A stretch of DNA of 64,000 bases, taken from assembly GCA_964609975.1 (NCBI GenBank), contig CAZSTR010000002.1:26811-90810 (forward strand). Reading direction: 5' to 3'. The position numbers and the translations under genes are program-made. The number at the start of each line of letters is the position of its first letter. The first letter of the stretch is position 1. Positions 23,535-32,592 of this stretch are shown in pieces. Source of the DNA: UBA5905 sp964609975 (lineage in GTDB: Bacteria; Bacillota; Clostridia; Oscillospirales; Acutalibacteraceae). The notes under the pieces were generated by a model. That model did not search any database. It saw only the letters and a program-made list of their open reading frames with translations, and was not told where the DNA came from.

Positions 23535-25313
23535 TTAGGCCAGATTTTTCTTCAGGGTTTCCAGCTGGTCGCGCAACTCGGCGGGCAGCTTGTCGCCGAA
23601 TTTCTTGTAGTGCTCCTCGATCTCAGCGGCTTCCTTGACCCACACATCGTGATCCACGGTGAGGATGCCCTTGAGGGTGTTCATGTCCATATCCAGATCG
23701 GTCAAGTCGATATCCTCCGGCTTCGGCACATAGCCGATGGCGGTTTCGGTGGCGTCCGCCTTGCCCTCGCAACGATCCACGATCCAGTTCAGCACGCGCA
23801 TATTGTCGCCGAAGCCCGGCCAGATGAAGTTTCCATCGTCATCGGTGCGGAACCAGTTGACGTTGAAAATTTTAGGAGCCTTGTCGCCCAGCTTCTTGCC
23901 CATATCCAGCCAGTGCTGGAAATAGTCGCCCATGTGATAGCCGCAGAAGGGCAGCATCGCCATGGGATCCCGCCGCACAACGCCCACGGCGCCGGCCGCG
24001 GCCGCGGTGGTCTCGCTGGCCATGGCGGAGCCGATGAACACGCCGTTTTCCCAGTCGCGGGACTGATAGACCAGCGGTGCGCACTTGGCGCGACGGCCGC
24101 CGAAGATGATGGCGGAGATGGGCACGCCGGCGCCCTTGTCGAATTCGGGAGAGATGCAGGGGCAGTTCTGCGCCGGAGCGGTGAAGCGGGAGTTGGGATG
24201 AGCTGCATAGGTGCTCTTGTCCTGCTTGTCGAATTTAGAAGCATCCCATTTGTTGCCCTTCCACTCGATGGCGTTCTGGGGCAGCTCCTTGTTTAGACCC
24301 TCCCACCACACGGTGTTGTCGTCCAGGTTCAGCGCCACATTGGTGAAGATGGTGTTCTTCTTGGTGGACTCCAGAGCATTGAAGTTGGAGTGGGCGTTGG
24401 TGCCGGGCGCCACGCCGAAGAAGCCGTTCTCCGGGTTGATGGCGTACAGACGGCCATCCTCGCCGATGCGCATCCAGGCGATGTCATCGCCCACGGTCCA
24501 AATCTTATAGCCCTTCTTACGCAGATACTCCGGCGGAATCAGCATGGCCAGGTTGGTCTTGCCGCAGGCGGAGGGGAAGGCCGCCGCTACATAATGGATT
24601 TCGCCCTGGGGATTTTCCAGACCCAAAATCAGCATATGCTCGGCCATCCAGCCCTCTTTCCAGCCCTGATAGGAGGCGATGCGCAGGGCGAAGCACTTTT
24701 TGCCCAGCAGCACGTTGCCGCCGTAGGCGGAGTTGACGGAGATGATGGCGTTATCCTCCGGGAACTGGCAGATATACCGCTTCTCCGGGTCGATGTCGCA
24801 GGAGGCATGGAAGCCACGCACCCAGTCGTTGCTGTCGCCCAGCGTGTCCAGAACCTTCTGGCCCACGCGGGTCATGATAGCCATATTCAGCACCACATAG
24901 ATCGAATCGGTGATTTCGATGCCGATCTTCGCCAGAGGCGAGCCGATGGGCCCCATGGAGAAGGGAATCACATACATGGTGCGGCCCTTATAGCTGCCAC
25001 GGGCGATGTCATACAGACGCTTGTACATTTCCTGGGGATCGCACCAGTGGTTGGTGGGGCCGGCGTTCTCCTCCTTGCGAGAGCAGATGAAGGTACGATC
25101 CTCCACCCGCGCCACATCGTTGGGCTTCGTGCGATGGAGATAGCAGCCGGGCAACCTCTCCTCGTTCAGCTTGATCATTTCGCCGGTCTCGACCGCAGTT
25201 TTGCGCAGCTGATCCAGCTGCTCCTCGCTGCCGTCGATCCACATCACCTGATCGGGGCAGACCAGCGCCTTCTTTTCCTCGATCCAGTCGAGGACGGTCT
25301 TGTTGTTGGTCAT
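23535..25313 (-). CDS. pckG: Phosphoenolpyruvate carboxykinase (GTP)
   Basis: The 592-residue enzyme interconverts oxaloacetate and phosphoenolpyruvate with GTP/GDP. It is of the GTP class: the P-loop is FPSACGKTN, and the substrate and Mn sites are seen in GSYKGRTMYVIPFSMGP, YGGNVLLGKKCFALRIAS and HMLILG. Length fits PckG. AAAGGAG lies 8 bases before the ATG at 25313; the longer frame has no ribosome binding site. In many anaerobes it works in the CO2-fixing direction. The leader has an unusual set of ATCATTTC repeats downstream of the promoter that may control expression. Confidence 0.96.
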   Translation of the reverse strand: MTNNKTVLDWIEEKKALVCPDQVMWIDGSEEQLDQLRKTAVETGEMIKLNEERLPGCYLHRTKPNDVARVEDRTFICSRKEENAGPTNHWCDPQEMYKRLYDIARGSYKGRTMYVIPFSMGPIGSPLAKIGIEITDSIYVVLNMAIMTRVGQKVLDTLGDSNDWVRGFHASCDIDPEKRYICQFPEDNAIISVNSAYGGNVLLGKKCFALRIASYQGWKEGWMAEHMLILGLENPQGEIHYVAAAFPSACGKTNLAMLIPPEYLRKKGYKIWTVGDDIAWMRIGEDGRLYAINPENGFFGVAPGTNAHSNFNALESTKKNTIFTNVALNLDDNTVWWEGLNKELPQNAIEWKGNKWDASKFDKQDKSTYAAHPNSRFTAPAQNCPCISPEFDKGAGVPISAIIFGGRRAKCAPLVYQSRDWENGVFIGSAMASETTAAAAGAVGVVRRDPMAMLPFCGYHMGDYFQHWLDMGKKLGDKAPKIFNVNWFRTDDDGNFIWPGFGDNMRVLNWIVDRCEGKADATETAIGYVPKPEDIDLTDLDMDMNTLKGILTVDHDVWVKEAAEIEEHYKKFGDKLPAELRDQLETLKKNLA

Positions 25314-25341
25314 ACTTAGAGCTCCTTTCCCATTCGGGTGT

Positions 25342-25417
25342 ATCATTTCGGGAAATGATAAAAAATATCATTTCTTCGACGCATATCATTATACTCTTAA
25401 AGCGTCAAGCTTTGCAA
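25342..25417 (-). promoter_or_regulatory. pckG promoter with ATCATTTC leader repeats
   Basis: On the minus strand TTGCAA (25417-25412), an 18-base spacer and TATAAT (25393-25388) form the promoter. Downstream lie three copies of ATCATTTC, at 25342-25349 and 25367-25374 in one orientation and 25352-25359 in the other. The last two make a 9-bp inverted repeat. They lie in the transcribed leader, so either an RNA hairpin or a repressor roadblock is possible. Confidence 0.6.
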
Positions 25418-25526
25418 CCCCTAATTGTGAATTTTTTCATAAATTTTGCCGAAAGTGAAAAATTCGTTGCTTCTGCCCGAAAAAAACGAAGGGATCGCGA
25501 AAAAATGCGGCTTTTTTTCTTTGGAT

Positions 25527-25555
25527 TTGACAACCGCGCCCTTTTGTGCTATATA
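25527..25555 (+). promoter_or_regulatory. Sigma-A promoter at the head of the polysaccharide locus
   Basis: TTGACA (25527-25532) and TATATA (25550-25555) are 17 bases apart, about 60 bases before the first glycosyltransferase gene. Confidence 0.8.
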
Positions 25556-25614
25556 TAACGGAGAAGACCTGATGGTGTTGCCGTTGAAAAAGAGGGCGAG
25601 AGGATGGGTGGCGT

Positions 25615-26529
25615 ATGCGAATTGTGGCGATTGTGGTCACCTATAACCGTTTGCCCATGCTGCGGCGCTGTCTCGCCGCGCTGGAGGCACAGCAGGGCGC
25701 TTTTGCGGATATTCTGGTTGTGGACAACCATTCCACCGACGGAACCGGTCGGGCGCTGGCGCCGTTGGCGGAGGCTGGCCGTCTGTGCTATTATGACACG
25801 GGGGCCAATCTGGGCGGCGCCGGTGGCTTCTCCTTCGGGATGAAGCGGGCTGTGGAGGCCGGATATACCCATCTTTGGGTGATGGATGATGATTGCATCC
25901 CGGAGCCGATGGCTCTTGCGGCGCTGGTGGCGGCAGATCGCCGTCTGGCGGGGGAATATGGCTTTTTATCCGGTCGCGCTCTCTGGAAGGACGGCTCCCT
26001 TTGCCGCATGAACATACAAAAGACCACCCTGCGCTCCCGGCTGGATTCTATGGAGCGGTCTCTGGAGCCGGTGATGATGGCCACCTTCGTGTCGGCCTTT
26101 TTTCCGGCGGAGCGGGTGCGCGCGGTGGGGCTCCCTATAAAGGAGTTTTTCATCTGGGCGGACGATTTGGAGTATACGCGCCGCCTGTCCCGGCTCTATC
26201 CCTGCTATGCGGTGGCCGATTGCCGGGTGCTTCATGCTATGGAAAGCAACCGCCGGGTGGACATTGCCACCGACAGCCCTGCGCGGCTGGAGCGGTATCG
26301 CTATTTGTATCGCAATGAGGTGTTTCTCTATCGCCGAGAGGGCGCGTGGGGGCTTGTGTATTTTGCGGCGCGCCTGCTTTGCCATTGCGGGCGGGTGGTG
26401 GTCAGCCACGCTCCCCGGAAGGGACAGCGCTTAAAAACGGTGGTTTTCTCGGCCCTTTCCGGTCTCCGGTTTCGGCCGACGGTGGAGTTCCCTGCTCCCC
26501 GGATAGAAACGGATAAATCGAACGAATGA
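25615..26529 (+). CDS. GT2 glycosyltransferase, GlfT/galactofuranosyltransferase-like
   Basis: The 304-residue GT-A enzyme begins IVAIVVTYNR, with VVDNHSTDGT, then the hallmark NLGGAGGF loop (66-72) and acidic metal site MDDD (91-93). The GGAGG loop and the later FIWADDLEY block are shared with galactofuranosyl- and some rhamnosyltransferases. With UDP-galactopyranose mutase encoded at the end of the same locus, a UDP-Galf donor is a reasonable inference, though dTDP-rhamnose is also made here. It is the first gene of the locus and acts at the cytoplasmic face of the membrane. Its ribosome binding site is weak (AGAGGA about 10 bases upstream). Confidence 0.82.
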   Translation: MRIVAIVVTYNRLPMLRRCLAALEAQQGAFADILVVDNHSTDGTGRALAPLAEAGRLCYYDTGANLGGAGGFSFGMKRAVEAGYTHLWVMDDDCIPEPMALAALVAADRRLAGEYGFLSGRALWKDGSLCRMNIQKTTLRSRLDSMERSLEPVMMATFVSAFFPAERVRAVGLPIKEFFIWADDLEYTRRLSRLYPCYAVADCRVLHAMESNRRVDIATDSPARLERYRYLYRNEVFLYRREGAWGLVYFAARLLCHCGRVVVSHAPRKGQRLKTVVFSALSGLRFRPTVEFPAPRIETDKSNE

Positions 26530-26545
26530 AGGCGTACCCCTTTTT

Positions 26546-26567
26546 GCCGGAGAAAGACTTCTCCGGC
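26546..26567 (+). other. Intercistronic hairpin upstream of the first flippase gene
   Basis: A 9-bp perfect stem (26546-26554 with 26559-26567) abuts the GGAGG of the flippase gene. It has no T-run. It could tune translation or message stability. Confidence 0.5.
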
Positions 26568-26581
26568 CGGAGGATTTGTAT

Positions 26582-28033
26582 ATGCAGACAACCATTCGGA
26601 AAAACTATTTTTATAATGTTCTGTTGCAGCTGATTTCGCTGCTTCTTCCCTTCATCACAACGCCGTATGTGGCGCGGGCGCTGACCCCCGCCGGCGTCGG
26701 AACCTATAGCTATATCAGCTCTATTGCCACGAACTTTTCGTTGCTGGCTGCGCTGGGAACTTCTTCTTATGGCCTGCGGGAGCTGGCGCGCTGTCGGGAT
26801 GACCGCTACCGCTCGGTGAGGCTGTTTCGGGAGCTGAGCCTGCTTCGCTTTGCTTCGACGGCGGCGGCGCTGGCGCTTTATTGGGTGTTTGTGGCGGCCT
26901 TCGGCCAGGATTGGCGGCTGTATTTGGCCAGCTGTCCGGTGATTTTGGCCGCCGGAACGGATTGCAGCTGGTATTTTCAGGCGAAGGAGAATTTCCGCCT
27001 TTTGATGCTACGCAATCTGCTGGTGAAGCTGGCGGCGACGGTGTGTATTCTGGTGTTTGTGCGCCAGCCGGAGGATTTGTGGCTGTATCTTTTGATTCAG
27101 GGGGGCAGTCTGCTGCTGTCCAATGCGTTTTTGTCCCTGCGGCTGTTGCGGCGTATGCCGTTGATTCCCTGGAGAGAACTGACCTTTCGCCGCCATTTCC
27201 GGGAAACGCTGGCTTATTTCATTCCGACGGTGGCCACCTCGGTGTATACGGTGATGGATCGGACGATGATCGGCCTTATCACGCGGGATATGAACCAGAA
27301 CGGCTATTATGACCAGGCGAGCCGCCTTGTGCATATGCTGATGACCCTCATCACCTCCCTTCATGTGGTGATGGGCGTGCGCACCTCCTATCTCTTCGGC
27401 CAAAACCGCAAGCGGGAGATTCGCCGCCATGTATACAGCTCCTTCCGGTTTACCTATTTGCTTTCCTTCCCCATGGTGGCGGGGCTGATAGCCTGCGTGC
27501 CCCATTTCGTGCCCTGGTTTTTCGGTGAGGGCTATGATGGGGTGGCGCCCCTGCTGGTGGGGCTGACACCTCTGCTGGTGATTATCGGCACAAGCCATGT
27601 GCTGGGCACGCTGTATCTTACCCCCTGCGGCCAACGCGCCCGTAGCAATCGGGCAATCATCGGGGGTGCGGTGTGTAACTTTCTGCTGAATCTGCTGTTG
27701 ATTCCCCGGCGGTCTGCCCAGGGGGCGGTGATCGCCTCCGTGGTGGCGGAGCTGTTGATTTCGGTGGCGTATCTGTATTATAGCCGCCGTTTTATCCGCG
27801 TGTCGGTGGTGGTGGGGCTGATGCTCCGCTATGGCCTGCTGGCGGGGGTCATGTTTGTGCCGGTGTGGCTTATCGGCCGCGCCTGCCATCCCGGCTTTTG
27901 GGGCTTGCTGCTGCAAATCGGCGTGGGAATTCTGATTTACAGCGTGGAGCTGATTTTGGTGCGTGACCCGGTGTGGCAGGAGCTTTGTGGCCTGCTGCGC
28001 CGCCGCGGAAGGAGGGCGTCGGATGCAGGCTGA
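26582..28033 (+). CDS. Wzx-type polysaccharide flippase (first of two)
   Basis: The 483-residue MOP-superfamily transporter has about 12-14 membrane helices. The N-terminal NVLLQLISLLLPFITTPYVARALTP-like start, VGTYSYISSIATNF and the GTSSYGLRELARCRDD loop are standard for Wzx repeat-unit flippases. It would move undecaprenyl-linked repeat units across the membrane. GGAGG lies 8 bases before the ATG; a TTG two codons upstream gives a poorer start. It overlaps the next gene by 11 bases. A second, distinct flippase gene lies at 42642, which is unusual for one polymer. Confidence 0.9.
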   Translation: MQTTIRKNYFYNVLLQLISLLLPFITTPYVARALTPAGVGTYSYISSIATNFSLLAALGTSSYGLRELARCRDDRYRSVRLFRELSLLRFASTAAALALYWVFVAAFGQDWRLYLASCPVILAAGTDCSWYFQAKENFRLLMLRNLLVKLAATVCILVFVRQPEDLWLYLLIQGGSLLLSNAFLSLRLLRRMPLIPWRELTFRRHFRETLAYFIPTVATSVYTVMDRTMIGLITRDMNQNGYYDQASRLVHMLMTLITSLHVVMGVRTSYLFGQNRKREIRRHVYSSFRFTYLLSFPMVAGLIACVPHFVPWFFGEGYDGVAPLLVGLTPLLVIIGTSHVLGTLYLTPCGQRARSNRAIIGGAVCNFLLNLLLIPRRSAQGAVIASVVAELLISVAYLYYSRRFIRVSVVVGLMLRYGLLAGVMFVPVWLIGRACHPGFWGLLLQIGVGILIYSVELILVRDPVWQELCGLLRRRGRRASDAG

Positions 28034-28931
28034 TGCTTCCTTTTTGGCAGCGGAGGTGCGCTGTGGCTATCCGGTTTCGGCGCAGATAAAGCGGGTTTGG
28101 GCGGTGGAGCTGGAGCTGTTGGCGGAGCTACAACGGGTGTGCCGGGAGGCGGGGCTTGTGTGCTTTGCCGGCGGCGGCACGCTGTTGGGTGCGGTGCGGC
28201 ACGGGGGCTTTATCCCCTGGGACGACGACATAGATATGTGTATGCTTCGGCCGGACTATGACCGGCTGTTGGCCATCGGGCCGACGGCGTTTCGCCCGCC
28301 CTTTTTCTTTCAAACGCCGTCTACCGACCGGCGGTATAGCCGGGGACATATCCAGCTTCGCTATGACGGAACGACGGCTATGCGCCCGTCGGAGGGGACG
28401 AAATTTCCCTTTCATCAGGGTATATTCATCGACATTTTTCCGCTGGACCGGGTGCCGGATGACCCGAAGCGCTTTGCTGCTTTGCGTCGGCGGCTGATGC
28501 TGTGTGACCGGTTGCTCAACGCTTCGGTGCGCTATCCGGCCAGCGAGCATAAGACTCTGTGGAAAACGGCGGCGCACGCACTGCTGTTTCCCCTGCCATG
28601 GAGGGCGGTGCGCCGGCGGCTGGAGACGCTGGCGCGCACGGGCGGCTGTGCCGCGGACAGCCGGGTGGCGCCGCTGACCTTTTTGCCGGGCGAGGACGCC
28701 CAGCTTTTTCCGGCCGCCTGCTTTGCGTCGATGGAGACGGTGCCCTTCGAATATCTGCAAATCCCCATCCCGACAGGGTATGACACCCTTTTGCACATCC
28801 AATACGGCGATTATAGAACGCCTCGCCGGGCGCCCAGTCTGCACGGCGAGCTGTGGCTGGACCCGGATTTGGATTTTCGTATAGCCCGCCAAAGGGCGAA
28901 AAAGTCCATCAATAAACACAGAGGAGATTAA
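28023..28931 (+). CDS. LicD-family phosphotransferase (first of two)
   Basis: The 302-residue protein has the LicD core: AGGGTLLGAVRHGGFIPWDDDIDM-type residues at 49-72, GHIQLRYDGT, and the IFIDIFPLDRVPDD segment. LicD proteins are nucleotidyltransferase-fold enzymes that move phosphocholine or alditol-phosphate from a CDP-activated donor to a glycan. ATG 28023 follows GGAGGG by 6 bases and lies within the end of the flippase gene, so translation is coupled. No choline kinase or choline cytidylyltransferase is nearby, so the CDP-alditol-like genes at 36-38 kb are the more likely donor source. This is inferred. Confidence 0.88.
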   Translation: MQADASFLAAEVRCGYPVSAQIKRVWAVELELLAELQRVCREAGLVCFAGGGTLLGAVRHGGFIPWDDDIDMCMLRPDYDRLLAIGPTAFRPPFFFQTPSTDRRYSRGHIQLRYDGTTAMRPSEGTKFPFHQGIFIDIFPLDRVPDDPKRFAALRRRLMLCDRLLNASVRYPASEHKTLWKTAAHALLFPLPWRAVRRRLETLARTGGCAADSRVAPLTFLPGEDAQLFPAACFASMETVPFEYLQIPIPTGYDTLLHIQYGDYRTPRRAPSLHGELWLDPDLDFRIARQRAKKSINKHRGD

Positions 28932-28936
28932 ATCGT

Positions 28937-30355
28937 ATGAAAAACAGAAGGCCTTGCCCCCCCGAGGATATTCTCATTCAATGGCGCGATTTGTTCTATG
29001 CGGTGCTTCGGCATTGGCGCAGTTTGCTTGCAGCGGCGCTGGTGCTGGCGCTGGTGCTGGCTGGCGGCCAGTTCCTGCTGGATTATCGAAGCTATCAGAC
29101 CGCGTTGAAATCAGAGAAGCCGGTGTCCATCCTCAAGGATGCCCAGTCGCTGGCTAAAGCCACCGTGGCGATTCGCTATGCGCGAGAATATGAGCAGGCG
29201 GCGCAGTATCTGCGGGAGGCTCCGCTGATGAAAATCGACGCCAAGGCGACCCCCACCCGCACCCTTACCTATTACATTTCCGGCGCCCGCAGTCGGGCGG
29301 CGGCGGGGCTGTATCGAGAGCGTCTGGTGGATGAGGAGCCGTATCTGTCTCTGGCCGAGTCCTTTGGAAAAACTGCGACGGCTACCCAGGTGATGGAGCT
29401 GGTGTCGGTGAGCCTTGCGCCGGATGACGCCGGGCTGACCGAGGATATGGACTATATGCTGTTGACCCTGCGGATTGTCGCGCCCTCTCAGGAGCTGTGT
29501 GAGACGATGGCCAACAGGCTGAAAGCCTATATGAGCGATGTGGCCACCGGCGTGAACGGGATTGTGGGGGTGCATAGCTGTCGGCTGGCCGGCGACTCCT
29601 TTGCCCGTGTCAGCAACGAGTCTGTGCGCTCCTTTCAGCAAGGGGTGCTGAGTAGCTATCAGTCGCTGGGCACGACTGTGAAGAGCACGCGGGATGCTTT
29701 GAACTCGGAGGAGCGGGCTTATTATGACCGGGAGCTGCAGGCCACCGGTGAGGACGAGGAGGCGCAGGAGCTGACGGCCCCCTCGGTGAGCAAAAAAATG
29801 CTGGTGCTGGGCGCCTTTGGCGGATTCGCGGTGCTGGCGGTGCTGTATGTGGTGCAGTTCTTGTTCGACCGCCGGGTGAAGTCGGCGGCGGATTTGGAGG
29901 AGCGGTTCTCTCTGCCGGTGCTGGGCGCCTGGGCGTCGGAGAATGCGGCGGCGAAGGGCTGGCTTTATCGCCGCTTTTATCCGAAAACCGCCGACCCCTC
30001 CGCGGATAAGAATGTGGATTTGCTCTGCTGTCAGATTCAACAGCTGGCCGAAGCGGTGGATGTGCCCGGCGCTGGGGACGGCTGCCTGTATCTCACGGGA
30101 ACGGCAGTGGACGAAGCCGCGGTTGCCGATCTGAAGACGCTGGCTGGTGCGCTGAAAACGCGGTTTGGTCTGGAGGCCCGTTGGGGCATCAGCCCGCTGA
30201 AATCGGCGGAGGCGCTGAAGGCCTTTGAGGAGGCCGGCTGTGTGATTCTTCTGGAAACGGCGGGCGTGTCCTGTTATGAGGATCTGTATCGGATGTATGA
30301 GCTGTGCGACCGGTTGCCCCATGCGGTGCTGGCCGGGGCGGTGCTGGTCGTGTGA
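28937..30355 (+). CDS. Wzz-like polysaccharide co-polymerase fused to a degenerate tyrosine-kinase-like domain
   Basis: The 472-residue protein has a first membrane helix at about 30-49, a long helical extracytoplasmic region and a second helix at about 288-309, the layout of Wzz/CapA chain-length regulators. The following 160-residue cytoplasmic domain resembles a BY-kinase in its last part (CVILLETAGVSCYEDLYRMYELC, AVLAGAVLV). It lacks a recognisable Walker A loop where one is expected (LYLTGTAVDEAAV), so it is unlikely to be an active kinase. GAGGAG precedes the ATG. Its neighbours are flippase and LicD genes, consistent with control of polymer length or export. Confidence 0.8.
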   Translation: MKNRRPCPPEDILIQWRDLFYAVLRHWRSLLAAALVLALVLAGGQFLLDYRSYQTALKSEKPVSILKDAQSLAKATVAIRYAREYEQAAQYLREAPLMKIDAKATPTRTLTYYISGARSRAAAGLYRERLVDEEPYLSLAESFGKTATATQVMELVSVSLAPDDAGLTEDMDYMLLTLRIVAPSQELCETMANRLKAYMSDVATGVNGIVGVHSCRLAGDSFARVSNESVRSFQQGVLSSYQSLGTTVKSTRDALNSEERAYYDRELQATGEDEEAQELTAPSVSKKMLVLGAFGGFAVLAVLYVVQFLFDRRVKSAADLEERFSLPVLGAWASENAAAKGWLYRRFYPKTADPSADKNVDLLCCQIQQLAEAVDVPGAGDGCLYLTGTAVDEAAVADLKTLAGALKTRFGLEARWGISPLKSAEALKAFEEAGCVILLETAGVSCYEDLYRMYELCDRLPHAVLAGAVLVV

Positions 30356-30485
30356 GATCCGGCGCGGCAAACAAACCGAAAATGAAACGGGGACTGCACT
30401 TTTCGCGTGGCGGAGAGCGCGATCCCTTTTTGTCGCCTTTGCGGGCGCGCGCCGGCGGCATTTGTGCCGGGATGGTAGAATTTTC

Positions 30486-30514
30486 TTGCCTTTCTGTAGA
30501 GAATGTTGTATAAT
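30486..30514 (+). promoter_or_regulatory. Sigma-A promoter of the dTDP-rhamnose genes
   Basis: TTGCCT (30486-30491) and TATAAT (30509-30514) have a 17-base spacer in the 229-base gap before rmlA. The second half of the locus can therefore be transcribed independently. Confidence 0.75.
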
Positions 30515-30584
30515 AACCCAAGAATATGGATTTCTGTGCCCAATGAATGGTTTTGAGACAGAATTTGAAGGAGGAAAGGTTCCC

Positions 30585-31481
30585 GTGAAAGGTATCATTT
30601 TGGCCGGAGGCTCCGGCACGCGCCTGTATCCGTTGACGAAGGTGACCTCGAAACAGCTTCTCCCGATTTATGATAAGCCGATGATTTATTATCCTATGTC
30701 GGTGCTCATGAACGCGGGGATTCGGGAAATTCTGATTATTTCCACTCCCCAGGACACTCCGCGCTTCCGCGAGCTGCTGGGGGATGGCCGCCAGTTCGGG
30801 CTGGAGCTGTCCTATGCGGTGCAGCCCTCGCCGGACGGATTGGCGCAGGCCTTTGTGATCGGCGCCGATTTCATCGGAGACGATACGGTGGCGATGGTGC
30901 TGGGCGACAACATCTTTTCCGGTCATGGCCTGCGCAAGCGTCTGCAGGCGGCGGTGGCCAACGCCGCTGAAGGGCGGGGCGCGACCGTGTTCGGGTATTA
31001 TGTGGATGACCCGGAGCGCTTCGGGATTGTGGAATTCGACGCCGCCGGACGGGCGGTTTCCATCGAGGAAAAGCCGGCTCAGCCAAAAAGCAACTATTGC
31101 GTCACCGGGCTGTATTTCTATGACAACCGGGTGGTGGAATTCGCCCGCGGGCTGAAGCCCTCGGCGCGGGGTGAGCTGGAAATCACCGACCTGAACCGGA
31201 TTTATCTGGAGAAGGGCGCGCTGAATGTGGAGCTGTTGGGTCAGGGCTTCACCTGGCTGGACACCGGCACCCACGAAAGCCTGGTGGACGCCACCAATTT
31301 TGTGAAAACGGTGGAAACCCATCAGCATCGTAAAATCGCCTGCCTGGAGGAAATCGCCTATCGCAACGGCTGGATTTCCCGCGAGGATGTGCTCCGTGTG
31401 TACGAGGAGCTGAAGAAAAACCAATATGGCCAGTATCTCAAGGATGTGCTGGACGGAAAATTTTTGGATATTCTTCGCTGA
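30585..31481 (+). CDS. rmlA: Glucose-1-phosphate thymidylyltransferase
   Basis: The 298-residue enzyme makes dTDP-glucose from glucose-1-phosphate and dTTP, the first step of dTDP-L-rhamnose synthesis. The N-terminal nucleotide-binding GGSGTRLYPLT, the QLLPIYDKPMIYYP block, LGDNIFSGHGL and the FTWLDTGTHESL end are all typical of RmlA. The start is a GTG at 30585 with GGAGG upstream; an ATG-based longer frame covers the promoter and is rejected. The four rml genes follow in the order A, B, D, C. Confidence 0.95.
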   Translation: MKGIILAGGSGTRLYPLTKVTSKQLLPIYDKPMIYYPMSVLMNAGIREILIISTPQDTPRFRELLGDGRQFGLELSYAVQPSPDGLAQAFVIGADFIGDDTVAMVLGDNIFSGHGLRKRLQAAVANAAEGRGATVFGYYVDDPERFGIVEFDAAGRAVSIEEKPAQPKSNYCVTGLYFYDNRVVEFARGLKPSARGELEITDLNRIYLEKGALNVELLGQGFTWLDTGTHESLVDATNFVKTVETHQHRKIACLEEIAYRNGWISREDVLRVYEELKKNQYGQYLKDVLDGKFLDILR

Positions 31482-31501
31482 AAAACGAAAGGATGAAAAT
31501 C

Positions 31502-32527
31502 ATGAAAAAAACCGTTATCGTCACCGGCGGCGCCGGCTTTATCGGAAGCAACTTTGTGTTCCATATGCTGAAAACCTATCCCGATTACCGCATCGTCTGC
31601 CTGGACAAGCTGACCTATGCCGGAAATTTGTCCACGCTGGCGCCGGTGATGGACAACCCCCAGTTTCGCTTCGTGAAGGCGGATATTTGCGAGCGGGCGG
31701 CGGTGGAGCGCCTTTTTGAGGAGGAGCATCCGGATGTGGTGGTGAACTTCGCCGCCGAAAGCCATGTAGATCGCTCCATCGAGGATCCGGGCATTTTCCT
31801 GCAAACCAATATTCTCGGCACGGCGACTCTCATGGACGCCTGCCGCAAATACGGAATCGAGCGCTATCATCAGGTGTCCACCGACGAGGTCTATGGCGAT
31901 TTGCCGCTGGATCGGCCGGATTTGTTCTTCACCGAGGAGACGCCGATTCACACCAGCTCTCCCTATAGCAGCTCCAAGGCGGGAGCGGATTTGCTGGTGC
32001 TGGCTTATCACCGCACCTATGGCTTGCCGGTGACTATCAGCCGTTGCTCCAACAACTATGGCCCCTATCATTTCCCGGAGAAGCTGATTCCGCTGATGAT
32101 TGCCAATGCCCTCAACGACAAGCCTCTGCCGGTGTATGGCGAGGGGCTGAATGTGCGGGATTGGCTGTATGTGGAGGACCACTGCAAGGCCATCGATCGG
32201 ATTCTTCATAAGGGTCGCGTGGGCGAGATTTATAATGTGGGCGGCCACAATGAAATGAAAAATATCGACATCGTCAAGCTCATCTGCCGGGAACTGGGAA
32301 AGCCGGAAAGCCTCATCGCCCATGTGGCCGACCGCAAGGGACACGATATGCGCTATGCCATCGACCCGACGAAAATTCACCGGGAGCTGGGCTGGTTGCC
32401 GGAGACGCGCTTTGAGGACGGAATTCGGAAAACCATTCGCTGGTATCTGGATAACAAGGAATGGTGGGAGACCATTATTTCCGGGGAATACCAGAGCTAT
32501 TATGAGAAAATGTACGGAGACCGATAA
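31502..32527 (+). CDS. rmlB: dTDP-glucose 4,6-dehydratase
   Basis: The 341-residue extended SDR converts dTDP-glucose to the 4-keto-6-deoxy sugar with NAD+. It has the GGAGFIGS dinucleotide motif at residues 8-15, AESHVDRSI, STDEVYGDL and the catalytic YSSSKAG with its Tyr-x3-Lys, followed by SRCSNNYGPYHFPEKLIPL. I chose ATG 31502 because GAAAGGA is correctly spaced; ATG 31493 sits directly against that site. It begins 20 bases after rmlA. Confidence 0.95.
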   Translation: MKKTVIVTGGAGFIGSNFVFHMLKTYPDYRIVCLDKLTYAGNLSTLAPVMDNPQFRFVKADICERAAVERLFEEEHPDVVVNFAAESHVDRSIEDPGIFLQTNILGTATLMDACRKYGIERYHQVSTDEVYGDLPLDRPDLFFTEETPIHTSSPYSSSKAGADLLVLAYHRTYGLPVTISRCSNNYGPYHFPEKLIPLMIANALNDKPLPVYGEGLNVRDWLYVEDHCKAIDRILHKGRVGEIYNVGGHNEMKNIDIVKLICRELGKPESLIAHVADRKGHDMRYAIDPTKIHRELGWLPETRFEDGIRKTIRWYLDNKEWWETIISGEYQSYYEKMYGDR

Positions 32528-32592
32528 CGGCTTTCCGTCGCGGAAGGACGAAAAGGCCGAAAAATCGAGAAACCGGAGAGAGAGGAAAAGCT

